DNA of 64,000 nucleotides from NCBI RefSeq assembly GCF_004114955.1, contig NZ_CP030053.1:4650001-4714000 (forward strand), in the 5' to 3' direction. The stretch is from Bradyrhizobium guangzhouense. Lineage in GTDB: Bacteria; Pseudomonadota; Alphaproteobacteria; Rhizobiales; Xanthobacteraceae. Under the pieces are notes generated by a model that was not told where the DNA came from, did no database searches, and saw nothing but the letters and a program-made list of their open reading frames with translations. The position numbers and the translations under genes were made by a program. Shown piece after piece: positions 8,096-16,189 of this stretch. Within the stretch, counting starts at the first letter, position 1. Every line of letters begins with the position of its first letter.

Positions 8096-9673
8096 ATGAC
8101 ACACGTCACCTTGCGTTCTGAATTCGAGACCCTGATCGACCCCTACGCACCCGTTGCCCAGGTCGGCACAGGCTTTGAGTTCACCGAAGGCCCGATCTGG
8201 CATCCGGTCGATCATTACTTGCTGTTCTCGGACATGCCGGGCGACGTACGACGGCGCTGGGATGCCCGGCGCGGTGTCGCCGAGGTCAAGCGCCCGTCGA
8301 ACAAATGCAACGGCATGACCTACGATGCCGAGCTCAATCTGATCGTTTGCGAGCACGCGACCTCGTCGCTGATCCGCGAACGGCCGGATGGGCGGCGCGA
8401 GGTGCTGGCCTCGCATTTTGGCGGGCAGGAGCTCAACAGCCCGAACGACGTCTGCGTGCATTCCTCGGGTGCGATCTATTTCTCCGATCCCTGGTATGGC
8501 CGCATGCCGGTCTATGGCGTCGAGCGGCCACGCCAGCTCGGCTTCCAGGGCGTCTATCGCGTCATGCCCGGCAGCGAGCCGAAGCTGGTGGTCGATCGCA
8601 ATTTGTTCGACCAACCGAACGGGCTGTGCTTCTCGCCCGACGAAAGACTGCTCTACGTCAACGACACCGTGCAGGCGCTGATCCGCGTGTTCGACGTCAA
8701 TGCCGACGGCACGCTGGCGAACGCGCGGGTCTTCGCGAGCGGCATCCGCTCCGAGCTGGAGCCGGGTGTGCCTGATGGCATGAAGTGCGATCAGCACGGC
8801 AATGTCTGGGTCACCGCGCCGGGTGGCGTCTGGGTGTATTCGCCGCGCGGCGAACTGCTCGGAAAAGTTCGCGTGCCGGAGCTGGTCGCCAACCTCGCCT
8901 GGGGTAATCAGGATTTCCGTACGCTGTACCTGACCTCGACGCATTCGGTCTATGCCATCCCGACCAAGACCGGGCCGCGCCACGAGCCCTATATGAGCGG
9001 CAGGCGCAGCAGTGGCAGCGCCACGAGCGGAGGCCCAGCGGCCCCGGCGCCGATCCTCGCCGATGGCGAGTTGCGCCTCGATCCGAACCGCTGCGCCATG
9101 ATCATCCAGGACCTCCAGAACGACGTCATCATGGATGGCGGCGCCTTCGCCGAGTCCGGTGCGCCCGGCCACGCCAAGCAGCAGCACGTGGTCGAGAACG
9201 TCCGGCGCCTGGCTGAAACGGCCCGCGCGCGCGGCGTCGCCATCATCCATGTCTGGTTCGTGGTCGAGCCAGGCGCGCCCGGCGTGACGCTGAACGCGCC
9301 GCTGTTCGAAGGGCTGGTCGACAGCAAGGCGATGGTGCGCGGCAGCTGGGGCGCTGCGCCGGTCTCCGGCCTCGAGCCGCGGCCTGGCGATTTCGTCGTC
9401 GAGAAGATGCGCATGAGCGCCTGGGAAGGCACCAGGCTGGAGACGATCCTGAAAGCCACCGGCCGCGACATGATCATCAACACCGGCGCCTGGACCAACA
9501 TGTCGGTCGAGCACACCGCCCGCACCGGCGCCGACAAGGGCTATTTCATGATCGTGCCCGAGGATTGCTGCTCGACCATGAATGCCGATTGGCACTCGGC
9601 CTCGATCAATTTTGCCATGCAGAACGTCGCGGTGGTGACCAGGGCGGATGCCGTCATCAGAGCGCTGGGATGA
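8096..9673 (+). CDS. Fusion of SMP-30/gluconolactonase-type lactonase and isochorismatase-type hydrolase
   Basis: 525 residues. Residues 1 to about 300 form an SMP-30/gluconolactonase propeller (FTEGPIWH, NSPNDVCVHSSGAIYFSDP, QPNGLCFSPDE, PDGMKCDQHGNVWVTAPGG). A Ser/Gly/Ala/Pro linker spans about 302-318, and the rest is an isochorismatase-like cysteine-hydrolase domain. In that domain the catalytic Asp (D339, in QDLQND) and Lys (K437, in VEKMRM) are present, but the position of the nucleophilic Cys in TNxCVE is Ser (S470, codon TCG at 9503-9505, in TNMSVEHTAR). The domain may be a non-amidase hydrolase of the EntB/PhzD kind, where no Cys is needed, or may be inactive. The gene starts 20 bases after the lactonase gene. 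Confidence 0.87.
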   Translation: MTHVTLRSEFETLIDPYAPVAQVGTGFEFTEGPIWHPVDHYLLFSDMPGDVRRRWDARRGVAEVKRPSNKCNGMTYDAELNLIVCEHATSSLIRERPDGRREVLASHFGGQELNSPNDVCVHSSGAIYFSDPWYGRMPVYGVERPRQLGFQGVYRVMPGSEPKLVVDRNLFDQPNGLCFSPDERLLYVNDTVQALIRVFDVNADGTLANARVFASGIRSELEPGVPDGMKCDQHGNVWVTAPGGVWVYSPRGELLGKVRVPELVANLAWGNQDFRTLYLTSTHSVYAIPTKTGPRHEPYMSGRRSSGSATSGGPAAPAPILADGELRLDPNRCAMIIQDLQNDVIMDGGAFAESGAPGHAKQQHVVENVRRLAETARARGVAIIHVWFVVEPGAPGVTLNAPLFEGLVDSKAMVRGSWGAAPVSGLEPRPGDFVVEKMRMSAWEGTRLETILKATGRDMIINTGAWTNMSVEHTARTGADKGYFMIVPEDCCSTMNADWHSASINFAMQNVAVVTRADAVIRALG

Positions 9674-9676
9674 ACG

Positions 9677-10303
9677 GTGGCCAAGCTCCTGCACCTCTCC
9701 TGCTCACCGCGTGCCGATTCCGAGTCGAGCGCCGGCGCCGGCGTTTTCCTTGACGGCTTTCGCCAAGCCCGCCCCGATTGGGACATCGACGTCGTCGATC
9801 TCTGGCGCGAGCGGATGCCGGAATTTGCCGGCCCTATCGTCGAGGCCAAATACGCACGGATGAAGGCGCTAGCCTTCAATGACGCCCAGCGGGACAGCTT
9901 TGCCGAAGCCGAACGGATGGCGACACGCTTCTCGCTGGCCGATCGCGTGCTGATCTCGACGCCGATGTGGAACTTCGGCATCCCCTACAAGCTGAAGCAG
10001 TGGTTCGACATTGTGATCCAGCCCGGCCTGACCTTCCGCTTCGATCCCGCGCAGGGATATCTGCCGCTGCTGAAGGACCGGCCGACCATCGTGATCCTCG
10101 CCTCCGGCAGCGACTTTGCGACCGGCATGAATCGCGGCCGCATCGACATGGCGACGCCCTATCTGCGCGAAGCGCTCCGCTTCATCGGTGTCAGCAACGT
10201 GCGCTTCGTCCCGATCGGCCCGACCACAGGCCCTACCGAGCCGATCCGCGCCGCCCGCGAGACCGCGCATCGCCGCCTCGCCGAGATGGCAAAGCGGTTC
10301 TGA
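9677..10303 (+). CDS. FMN-dependent NADH-azoreductase / NAD(P)H quinone oxidoreductase family
   Basis: 208 residues from a GTG four bases after the previous stop. It shows the flavodoxin-like fold of AzoR/AcpD: an N-terminal LLHLSCSPR phosphate-binding loop, STPMWNFGIPYKLKQWFD in the middle (the PMxNFxxPxxLKxWxD motif contacting FMN) and an ILASGSDF segment. Such enzymes reduce quinones, azo dyes or nitro compounds with NADH. It closes the catabolic operon and may recycle a quinone product. Length is usual for the family. Confidence 0.85.
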   Translation: MAKLLHLSCSPRADSESSAGAGVFLDGFRQARPDWDIDVVDLWRERMPEFAGPIVEAKYARMKALAFNDAQRDSFAEAERMATRFSLADRVLISTPMWNFGIPYKLKQWFDIVIQPGLTFRFDPAQGYLPLLKDRPTIVILASGSDFATGMNRGRIDMATPYLREALRFIGVSNVRFVPIGPTTGPTEPIRAARETAHRRLAEMAKRF

Positions 10304-10347
10304 GCCACATTGTCAGGTGATTCGCCCGGTCCCAGGACTCACGATCG

Positions 10348-10803
10348 TCACTCTCCGTCCGGCGCGATGACGCCTTTGGAGAGGATGAAGCAGCCGTAGA
10401 AGCGCCGCTCGCCGGTGGCGATCACGCAATAGGCGGCCTTGGCTTTCTCATAGAAGGCGTGGCGTTCGACCCCGACCAGCGGCCAGGAGCGCCCCTCGGC
10501 GCGGTCGATCACGGCCTGCACCTCGTGCTGCACCGGTGGCACTTCCTGAGGCTGGCCGACGATCTCCATGCGCATCGCCGCATCGTCCACGAATGTATCG
10601 AGCAGCAGCACCGAGAGAATGGCTTCGATCGCCTTGGCGGTGCTGACATTGTCGATGCGAAGCAGCTCGCCGAATGCGGTCTGGCGCGCGATCGAGTCGG
10701 CCGGGAAATTGGTATCGCACACGACGAGACGATCCCCGTGCCCCATGGCACGCAAGGCATAGAGCACGTCGGCATTGAGCAGTGGGTTGATGCCCTTGAG
10801 CAT
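10348..10803 (-). CDS. RbsD/FucU-family sugar mutarotase
   Basis: 151 residues from the ATG at 10803, chosen because a GGAGGG ribosome site lies just upstream and the family begins MLKGINPLL; the longer frame to 10920 runs into dhaK. Conserved features are LRAMGHGDRLVVCDTNFPADS near the N-terminus and the C-terminal GERRFYGCFILSKG. RbsD/FucU proteins interconvert sugar anomers, D-ribose pyranose/furanose or fucose alpha/beta forms. It is the last gene of the ABC-transporter/dihydroxyacetone-kinase operon, which hints that the transported substrate or product is a sugar that cyclises. Confidence 0.85.
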   Translation of the reverse strand: MLKGINPLLNADVLYALRAMGHGDRLVVCDTNFPADSIARQTAFGELLRIDNVSTAKAIEAILSVLLLDTFVDDAAMRMEIVGQPQEVPPVQHEVQAVIDRAEGRSWPLVGVERHAFYEKAKAAYCVIATGERRFYGCFILSKGVIAPDGE

Positions 10804-10828
10804 GGTGGGTCCCTCCGTTCCCTGTTTA

Positions 10829-11818
10829 TCACATGCGCCAGCGGAGTGCGGCGGTATGCACCGGAGCGTCCCACAATTCCTTCGATTGGTCATCGAGCAC
10901 TGAGACGGTGATCGAAGCACCGGCCATGTCGAGCGATGTCACGTAGGAGCCGGTCAGGAAACGCGTCGCCGTGATCCCGGCGCCATCCAAAATCCGTTTG
11001 GCGCTGTTGACCATCAAATAGAGCTCGATCAACGGCGTCGCGCCGAACCCGTTGACCAGAAGCACGACCTCGCTGCCCTTGCTCGGCTCGAGATCATCCA
11101 GGATCGCGCCAACTATGTCGGCGGCAATAGCATCGGCAGAGGCCAGTGGCACTCGGCGGCGTCCCGGCTCGCCGTGAATGCCGACGCCCATCTCCATCTC
11201 GTTGTCAGTCAGCGTGAAGTTCGGCCGGCCCGCCGCCGGAACGGTGCACGGCAGCAGCGCGACGCCCATCGATCGGGTGCGCCGGTTGACATCATCGCCG
11301 AGCGTCTTGAGCGCGGCGAGCGGCATGCCCTTTTCCGCCGCGGCGCCGACCATCTTTTCAACGATCAGCGTGCCCGCAACGCCGCGACGGCCGGTCGTAT
11401 AGGTCGATTTCTCGACCGCGACGTCGTCATTGGTGACCACGCTTGCGACCTCGCGCCCGGCCATCTCGGCGGCCATGGTAAAATTCATCACATCGCCTTC
11501 GTAGTTCTTGACGATGAAGAGCACGCCCGCGCCGGTATCGACAGCCTCCGCCGCCTCGATCATCTGATCCGGCGTCGGCGACGTGAAGACCTGGCCTGGA
11601 CAGGCGGCATCGAGCATGCCATGGCCGACGAAGCCGGCATGAAGCGGTTCATGGCCGGAGCCGCCGCCCGAGATCAGCGCAACCTTGCCCGGTTTCAAAC
11701 TGCGTCGGCGCACGAACTTCCTGTCGGCACCAAGCAGCAGGATATCGGCGTGAGCAGCTGCAAGCCCGTCGAGACTCTCTTCGAGCACCGTGTCGGCGCT
11801 GTTGATCAGCTTTTTCAT
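10829..11818 (-). CDS. dhaK: Dihydroxyacetone kinase, substrate-binding subunit DhaK
   Basis: 329 residues, complete. It has the N-terminal ISGGGSGHEPLHAGFVG substrate loop and the GIHGEPGR motif, whose His (H215) forms the covalent hemiaminal with the ketose in DhaK enzymes. With DhaL and DhaM it makes the PEP-dependent kinase: phosphate passes from PEP through enzyme I, HPr and DhaM to ADP held on DhaL, then to the substrate on DhaK. A GGAGG ribosome site precedes the start. It is separated from dhaL by dhaM, HPr, enzyme I and a small HTH gene. Related enzymes act on erythrulose or other short ketoses, so the true substrate is open. Confidence 0.93.
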   Translation of the reverse strand: MKKLINSADTVLEESLDGLAAAHADILLLGADRKFVRRRSLKPGKVALISGGGSGHEPLHAGFVGHGMLDAACPGQVFTSPTPDQMIEAAEAVDTGAGVLFIVKNYEGDVMNFTMAAEMAGREVASVVTNDDVAVEKSTYTTGRRGVAGTLIVEKMVGAAAEKGMPLAALKTLGDDVNRRTRSMGVALLPCTVPAAGRPNFTLTDNEMEMGVGIHGEPGRRRVPLASADAIAADIVGAILDDLEPSKGSEVVLLVNGFGATPLIELYLMVNSAKRILDGAGITATRFLTGSYVTSLDMAGASITVSVLDDQSKELWDAPVHTAALRWRM

Positions 11819-11850
11819 GGCGTCCTCCCGGTTTTTTCGTTTCGAATCCG

Positions 11851-12282
11851 TCAGCCGATGCTTTCGGCATAGCGTGCGAGCTGGGCCGCGAAGTCGACGA
11901 TGAGCTGCTCCAGAGCGCGATTTTTCTTGTCATCGCCGAGATCGGGCACCGTCACGGTCACGACGCGCGTGCGCGCCTCGCGGTGAGCGCCGCGCAACCG
12001 CCCCGGATGCGCACGCCCATAGGCTTCGAGGAAAGCCGCACGCTCGCTACCCGAGAGATGGCAGACCTCGAAGATGATCGCGACATGCTTTGCGGGGATC
12101 GGCACCAGATAGGCCGGATTGGTGATCTGGCTGACGAAGGAGCGGTTCTTGCCAAGCGCGGCCGCGAGCTTCAACCGCGTCCCGGACGGTCGGTTGTCGA
12201 GTGCCCGTCGCAGGATGAGCTTGTAATCGGCGACATTGCTGTCGCCCGGCCGGCTCGCCTCTTCCTCTGCATCCTCGCTCAT
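11851..12282 (-). CDS. Small putative HTH DNA-binding protein in the dha operon
   Basis: 143 residues starting at the ATG at 12282, which overlaps the enzyme I stop as ATGA. After an acidic N-terminus, residues about 20-75 (YKLILRRALDNRPSG, then RLKLAAALGKNRSFVSQITNP) look like an XRE/Cro-type helix-turn-helix. A helical region and a C-terminal amphipathic helix (KNRALEQLIVDFAAQLARYAES) follow. I do not recognise a named family. Its place inside the kinase operon, coupled to enzyme I, suggests a local regulator, possibly of this operon. Confidence in coding is good because it is tightly packed between two clear genes in the same direction. Confidence 0.7.
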   Translation of the reverse strand: MSEDAEEEASRPGDSNVADYKLILRRALDNRPSGTRLKLAAALGKNRSFVSQITNPAYLVPIPAKHVAIIFEVCHLSGSERAAFLEAYGRAHPGRLRGAHREARTRVVTVTVPDLGDDKKNRALEQLIVDFAAQLARYAESIG

Positions 12283-13877
12283 GCGGTCACTCCGGCAATG
12301 GCGGCCTTGAGCCGCGCCACCGCAATCGGCGAGACCGACAGAGTCGTCAAGCCCGTCGCCAGCAGCGCCTTCGTCAAGCGCGTATCGGCCGCGGCATCGC
12401 CGCAGAGCGAGACCTCGACACCGCGCTTGCGACCGGCCTCGACCGTTCGCGCAATCAGCGCCAGCACCGCTGGATGACCGGCATCGTTGAGGCCGGCGAC
12501 AGCGCCGATATCGCGCGCCGCGGCCATCGTGTATTGGGTCAGGTCGTTCGATCCGATGGAATAGAACGCCGCGCCGAAATCCTCTGCGCATAGCGCTGCC
12601 GAGGGGACCTCGACCATAATGCCCAGCGGCGGCCGCGCGCAGGCGACGCCCTCCGCCCTGAGGGTGGCAAACTCTGCGTCCAGCAGGGCATTGGCGCGGT
12701 CGAGCTCCGACGGGATCGCGACCATCGGCAGCATCACCTTCAGCGTCCCATGCACGGCTGCACGGCACAGCGCCCGCAACTGCACGCGAAACACCTCCGG
12801 CCGCGCCAGCGAGAGCCGGATACCGCGCAGACCCAGGAATGGATTGCGCTCGCCATCGACAGTCACGCCTGGGATCGGCTTGTCGCCGCCCGCATCGAGG
12901 GTGCGGATTGTCACCGGCCGTCCTTCCGCCCATTCGAGAATGCGGCGATAGACCTGGTATTGCGTATCTTCGCGGGGCAGGCCCCGCGATCCCTCGAACA
13001 GAAATTCCGTCCGCACGAGGCCGATGCCGTCGCAGATGATGGGATCGAGACTGGCCAGCTCTTCCGGCGCGGCGACATTGAGCATGACGGCGATGCGCAT
13101 TCCATCCGCCGTCAGCGCGGGTTTGAGGCGGCCGGCATCGGCAGCAATCTGCGCGGCATTCGCAGCCGCCATGCGGTGTTCAAACAGGCGGCGCGTTTCG
13201 GGATGGGGATCGAAGATCACCGTACCAGCGTCGCCGTCGACCAGCGCCAGTGACGGCGGCTGTCCGTTCCATGGCAACGGCCCCAACCCAACCACCATCG
13301 GAGCGCCACGCGATCGCGCGAGCATCGCGACATGCGACGATGGCGATCCGGCGGCCAGTGCAATGGCGCCGCCCCGAGTCCAGTCAACGGCGAGGAACGT
13401 CGACGGCGAAATATCGTCACCCGTGACGACCGAATCGCCTGAGATCTCGGCGATCGCGTTGGCACCGTTCAGGCCCGCCAGCACGCGATCGCGAATGTCG
13501 ACGAGATCGGCAGCGCGCGCCCGGAAATATTCCTCGTCCGCCGCCCGATAGCCTGAAATTTCGGCTTCGAGTGCCGCACGCCAGGCCTCGTCGGCGGCCG
13601 TACCCTCCGCAATGGCTTCGTAAGCACCCTCTGCAAGTGCATCGTCGCCGAGCATCGCAACCTGGAACTCCAGAATCTCCGCGGCCTCACCGTGAACCGT
13701 CGCGATCAGGTCGGCGAGCTCCGCTGCTGCTCCCTCGATCGCCGCCTTCAGCTCTGCGGCCTCCTGCGCCGGATCGCCCTTCGCCGCCCTGCTCGCGATT
13801 TCTGTCGTCAGCACAGCGACCGGGCCGATGGCGAGGCCGGGCGAAGCGGGATGGCCGGTGAGATGGATCTCGCCCAC
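12279..13877 (-). CDS. PTS enzyme I-type phosphoenolpyruvate-protein phosphotransferase (stand-alone, dha-linked)
   Basis: 532 residues with all enzyme I parts. An N-terminal HPr-contact region leads to the phosphorylated His in GSPSSHVAMLARS (H182). The PEP-binding barrel follows with GIGLVRTEFLF, DAGGDKPIPG, and SLCGDAAAD with its catalytic Cys (C492). It is shorter than the general PTS enzyme I (about 570) but longer than the truncated enzyme I domain fused in E. coli DhaM. In E. coli the DhaM chain reads EIIA-HPr-EI; here the same three parts are three consecutive genes in the same order. It should deliver phosphate to the HPr encoded just upstream. Confidence 0.9.
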   Translation of the reverse strand: MGEIHLTGHPASPGLAIGPVAVLTTEIASRAAKGDPAQEAAELKAAIEGAAAELADLIATVHGEAAEILEFQVAMLGDDALAEGAYEAIAEGTAADEAWRAALEAEISGYRAADEEYFRARAADLVDIRDRVLAGLNGANAIAEISGDSVVTGDDISPSTFLAVDWTRGGAIALAAGSPSSHVAMLARSRGAPMVVGLGPLPWNGQPPSLALVDGDAGTVIFDPHPETRRLFEHRMAAANAAQIAADAGRLKPALTADGMRIAVMLNVAAPEELASLDPIICDGIGLVRTEFLFEGSRGLPREDTQYQVYRRILEWAEGRPVTIRTLDAGGDKPIPGVTVDGERNPFLGLRGIRLSLARPEVFRVQLRALCRAAVHGTLKVMLPMVAIPSELDRANALLDAEFATLRAEGVACARPPLGIMVEVPSAALCAEDFGAAFYSIGSNDLTQYTMAAARDIGAVAGLNDAGHPAVLALIARTVEAGRKRGVEVSLCGDAAADTRLTKALLATGLTTLSVSPIAVARLKAAIAGVTA

Positions 13878-13880
13878 GAC

Positions 13881-14195
13881 TTACGCCTCGCCGAAACCGT
13901 CATGCACCAGCGCCAGCATGGCCGCGAGCGCTGCCTCGCCATCAGGACCGTTGACGCGGAAATGCAGCGTAGCGCCTTGCGGTGCCTTCACCCGCATGAC
14001 CTTCACCGGGCTCTTGGCGTCGGTCCAGGGTCCCTCAGGCGCAAGCGCAATTTCGATCTTCGCGGTAAAGCCCTTAGCCAGTTGCGTGAGCTTCACCGAT
14101 GGCCGCGCGTGCAGGCCGACCGGGTTGACGAGAACCGCGGAGGCAGTCAGCGGCGCGAACGACTGGGCCGCCCGGTTGACATTGGCATCATGCAT
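13881..14195 (-). CDS. HPr-family phosphocarrier (dha-linked)
   Basis: 104 residues from the ATG at 14195, which overlaps the end of dhaM; the frame is open back to 14228 but that would deepen the overlap. The phosphorylation site is H29 in NPVGLHARPSVKL, the canonical HPr motif. There is no obvious HPr-kinase Ser motif, which fits a dedicated carrier and not a regulatory HPr. It carries phosphate from the adjacent enzyme I to DhaM. It ends three bases before the enzyme I start, so the three phosphotransfer genes are probably translated together. Confidence 0.9.
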   Translation of the reverse strand: MHDANVNRAAQSFAPLTASAVLVNPVGLHARPSVKLTQLAKGFTAKIEIALAPEGPWTDAKSPVKVMRVKAPQGATLHFRVNGPDGEAALAAMLALVHDGFGEA

Positions 14196-14574
14196 AGAAT
14201 TCCTCCGCGCTGCGCTTGACGGCGGCAAGCGATGAGCCGCCCGAAGATTCGGTCGCGGCGATCACCGCCCCCTCGACCACCGGGGCATTGCAGACCAGCA
14301 CGCGCGCACGACGATCTTCGGAGAGCATCTCCACCGCCATCTCCGAATTGGTCTCGGCACCGCCGAGATCGACGAGGATCGCAACACCTGCCGGCGACCA
14401 GGCGGTCTCGATCGCCTCGAGGATTCCGGCAACGTTCGTACCTAACCCGCCATCGACATCGCCACCGGTCCAGGCCAGCGGCACTGCGTCACCGACCATC
14501 TGGCGCACCATATCAGCCGCGCCTTCCGCGATCTTCGGCGAATGCGATACGATGACAATTCCGACATTGCTCAT
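14188..14574 (-). CDS. dhaM: DhaM phosphotransfer subunit, EIIA-mannose-like domain only
   Basis: 128 residues comprising just the EIIA-Man-type domain. The N-terminal VIVSHS carries the phosphorylated His (H11), followed by a GGLGTNVAGI segment and VAILVDLGGAETN. In E. coli DhaM this domain is fused to HPr and a partial enzyme I; here the partners are separate downstream genes. It would rephosphorylate the ADP bound to DhaL. It overlaps dhaL by four bases and the HPr gene by eight, consistent with coupled expression. Confidence 0.92.
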   Translation of the reverse strand: MSNVGIVIVSHSPKIAEGAADMVRQMVGDAVPLAWTGGDVDGGLGTNVAGILEAIETAWSPAGVAILVDLGGAETNSEMAVEMLSEDRRARVLVCNAPVVEGAVIAATESSGGSSLAAVKRSAEEFYA

Positions 14575-15185
14575 GGATTGACCTCGAATTCCAGTATCTC
14601 GACTGCTGCGCCGATCAGGAGGGATGCCGAGCGCGAGCCCGGGTCCATATGACCGATGGAGCGTTCACCAAGGAAAGATGCGCGGCCGCGAATCGCCAGC
14701 ATGGGCGTGGTGCGATCGGCCGCTTGCGCAGCCTCGGCCGCAATGGCCCTGGCGTCGCCGCCGCCCGCCAGGACGACGTGAACCGGCACCAGGACATCCA
14801 GCAGCGTCTTCTGTCCCGCCTCCGAACGGCCGCGCGCCTTGACTGCCTCGATCGCCTTGTCCGTCGCGGCGACCAAATCAGGCCGGCTCGGCTGTTCCGG
14901 GAGGGCCTTACCTAATTCCATGAAGAAAGTTCCGACCAGCGGCCCCGACGCACCGCCGACCTTCATCACCAACGTCATTCCAATCGCCTTCAGCATGTCC
15001 GGGAGCGATTTGTCGGCAAGATCAGGCAGTGCCGCGAGCACCGCCTCGAAACCGCGCTTCATGTTCAGCCCATGATCTCCGTCGCCGATCGCCTGGTCGA
15101 GGCTCGTCAACTCGTCCGCATGCTCGATCACCGCCGCTGCCAGCGCTCGCACCAATCTTTCCCTGGCTACCCGATCAAGGCTCAT
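14571..15185 (-). CDS. dhaL: Dihydroxyacetone kinase, nucleotide-binding subunit DhaL
   Basis: 204 residues of the DAK2/DhaL helical barrel. The metal-ADP binding motif QAIGDGDHGLNMKRGF lies near residues 30-45, with a GGASGPLVGTFF loop after it. DhaL holds ADP as a cofactor that is recharged by DhaM in PEP-dependent systems. The presence of DhaM, HPr and enzyme I next door indicates PEP rather than ATP as donor. The start overlaps the stop of the upstream ABC ATPase gene by four bases. Confidence 0.93.
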   Translation of the reverse strand: MSLDRVARERLVRALAAAVIEHADELTSLDQAIGDGDHGLNMKRGFEAVLAALPDLADKSLPDMLKAIGMTLVMKVGGASGPLVGTFFMELGKALPEQPSRPDLVAATDKAIEAVKARGRSEAGQKTLLDVLVPVHVVLAGGGDARAIAAEAAQAADRTTPMLAIRGRASFLGERSIGHMDPGSRSASLLIGAAVEILEFEVNP

Positions 15186-16189
15186 GCCGCCACCCTCCAG
15201 CCATTCGCATCGAAAAACAGCGGTTTGTTGAGACGAAGCGACACGACATCTCCGGCGCCGAAGCCCGCCTCGGGATCCGCCAACGTCACAACCGGTCGGC
15301 CGGCAACATCGAGATGGAGATGGCTCTGGTCGCCGAGATGCTCGACACGCTTGACCGTTGCCGAGACATCGCCGCCGCCACGTGCGATCGTCAGGTGCTC
15401 GGTCCGCGCACCGACCGTCTCGACACCGGCAGGCGCGCTGCCGAACAGGGCCGCCGGCAGCAGATTGATCGTCGGCTGCCCCAACCTTGCTGCGACGTGC
15501 GCGTTGATCGGGTTCTCGTAGATCTCGCGCGGCGAGCCGATCTGCAACAACCGCCCGCCCTCGATCACGCCGATGCGCGAGGCCATGGTCATCGCCTCGG
15601 TCTGGTCGTGGGTGACATAGAGGATCGTGGCGCCGAGATCGACCTGGATCCGCTTCAGCTCCAGGCGAAGCTCGCCGCGCAGCTTGGCGTCGAGCGAGGA
15701 GAGCGGCTCGTCCATCAGATAGATCGAGGGCGAACGAACCAGTGCGCGGCCGATCGCAACGCGCTGCATCTGCCCGCCCGAAAGCTGCGTCGCCTTGTTG
15801 TCCAGCTTGGTTTCGATGTGAAGGAGACGGGCGACCTCCTGCACCTTGGTGCGGATGTCGGCTTCGGGAACGCGGCGGGTCGGCGCTCGCAGCGCGAAGG
15901 CCATGTTCTCGAACACGGTGAGGTGCGGATACAGCGAATATTGCTGGAAGACGAAGGCAACGTCGCGATCCGCAGGCGCCGCACCGGTGACGTCACGCCC
16001 GTCGATGCGGATCGAGCCGCTATCCGGTTGCTCCAGTCCCGCAATCAAGCGCAGCGCGGTGGTCTTGCCGGCACCGGTCGGGCCGAGCAATGCGACGAAT
16101 TCGCCGTCGCCTATCGTCAGCGACAGGTCGCTCAGCGCTTGCGTCCTGCCGAAGGCCTTGGAGACGGAGACGATCTCGACCTCAGCCAT
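15182..16189 (-). CDS. Sugar/polyol ABC transporter ATPase, second subunit (MalK/UgpC family)
   Basis: 335 residues from the ATG at 16189, preferred because MAEVEIVSVSKAFG is the normal start of the family; the frame continues to 16336 only by overlapping the other ATPase. It has Walker A GPTGAGKT, Q-loop FVFQQYSLYPH, a consensus signature LSGGQMQRVAIGRAL, Walker B IYLMDEPLSSLD and H-loop VTHDQ. A C-terminal MalK-type regulatory domain (TOBE) follows. With the neighbouring ATPase it likely forms an asymmetric dimer, as in the rhizobial glycerol importer that has two ATPase genes. Confidence 0.9.
   Translation of the reverse strand: MAEVEIVSVSKAFGRTQALSDLSLTIGDGEFVALLGPTGAGKTTALRLIAGLEQPDSGSIRIDGRDVTGAAPADRDVAFVFQQYSLYPHLTVFENMAFALRAPTRRVPEADIRTKVQEVARLLHIETKLDNKATQLSGGQMQRVAIGRALVRSPSIYLMDEPLSSLDAKLRGELRLELKRIQVDLGATILYVTHDQTEAMTMASRIGVIEGGRLLQIGSPREIYENPINAHVAARLGQPTINLLPAALFGSAPAGVETVGARTEHLTIARGGGDVSATVKRVEHLGDQSHLHLDVAGRPVVTLADPEAGFGAGDVVSLRLNKPLFFDANGWRVAA

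Noticed and set aside
6051..8102. 683-residue minus-strand frame
   Set aside because: Antisense to the VWA-domain, amidohydrolase and lactonase genes, all of which have clear family motifs; long antisense frames are expected at this GC content.
8072..9694. 540-residue minus-strand frame
   Set aside because: Antisense shadow of the SMP-30/isochorismatase fusion, His/Asp/Arg-rich and without any recognisable motif.
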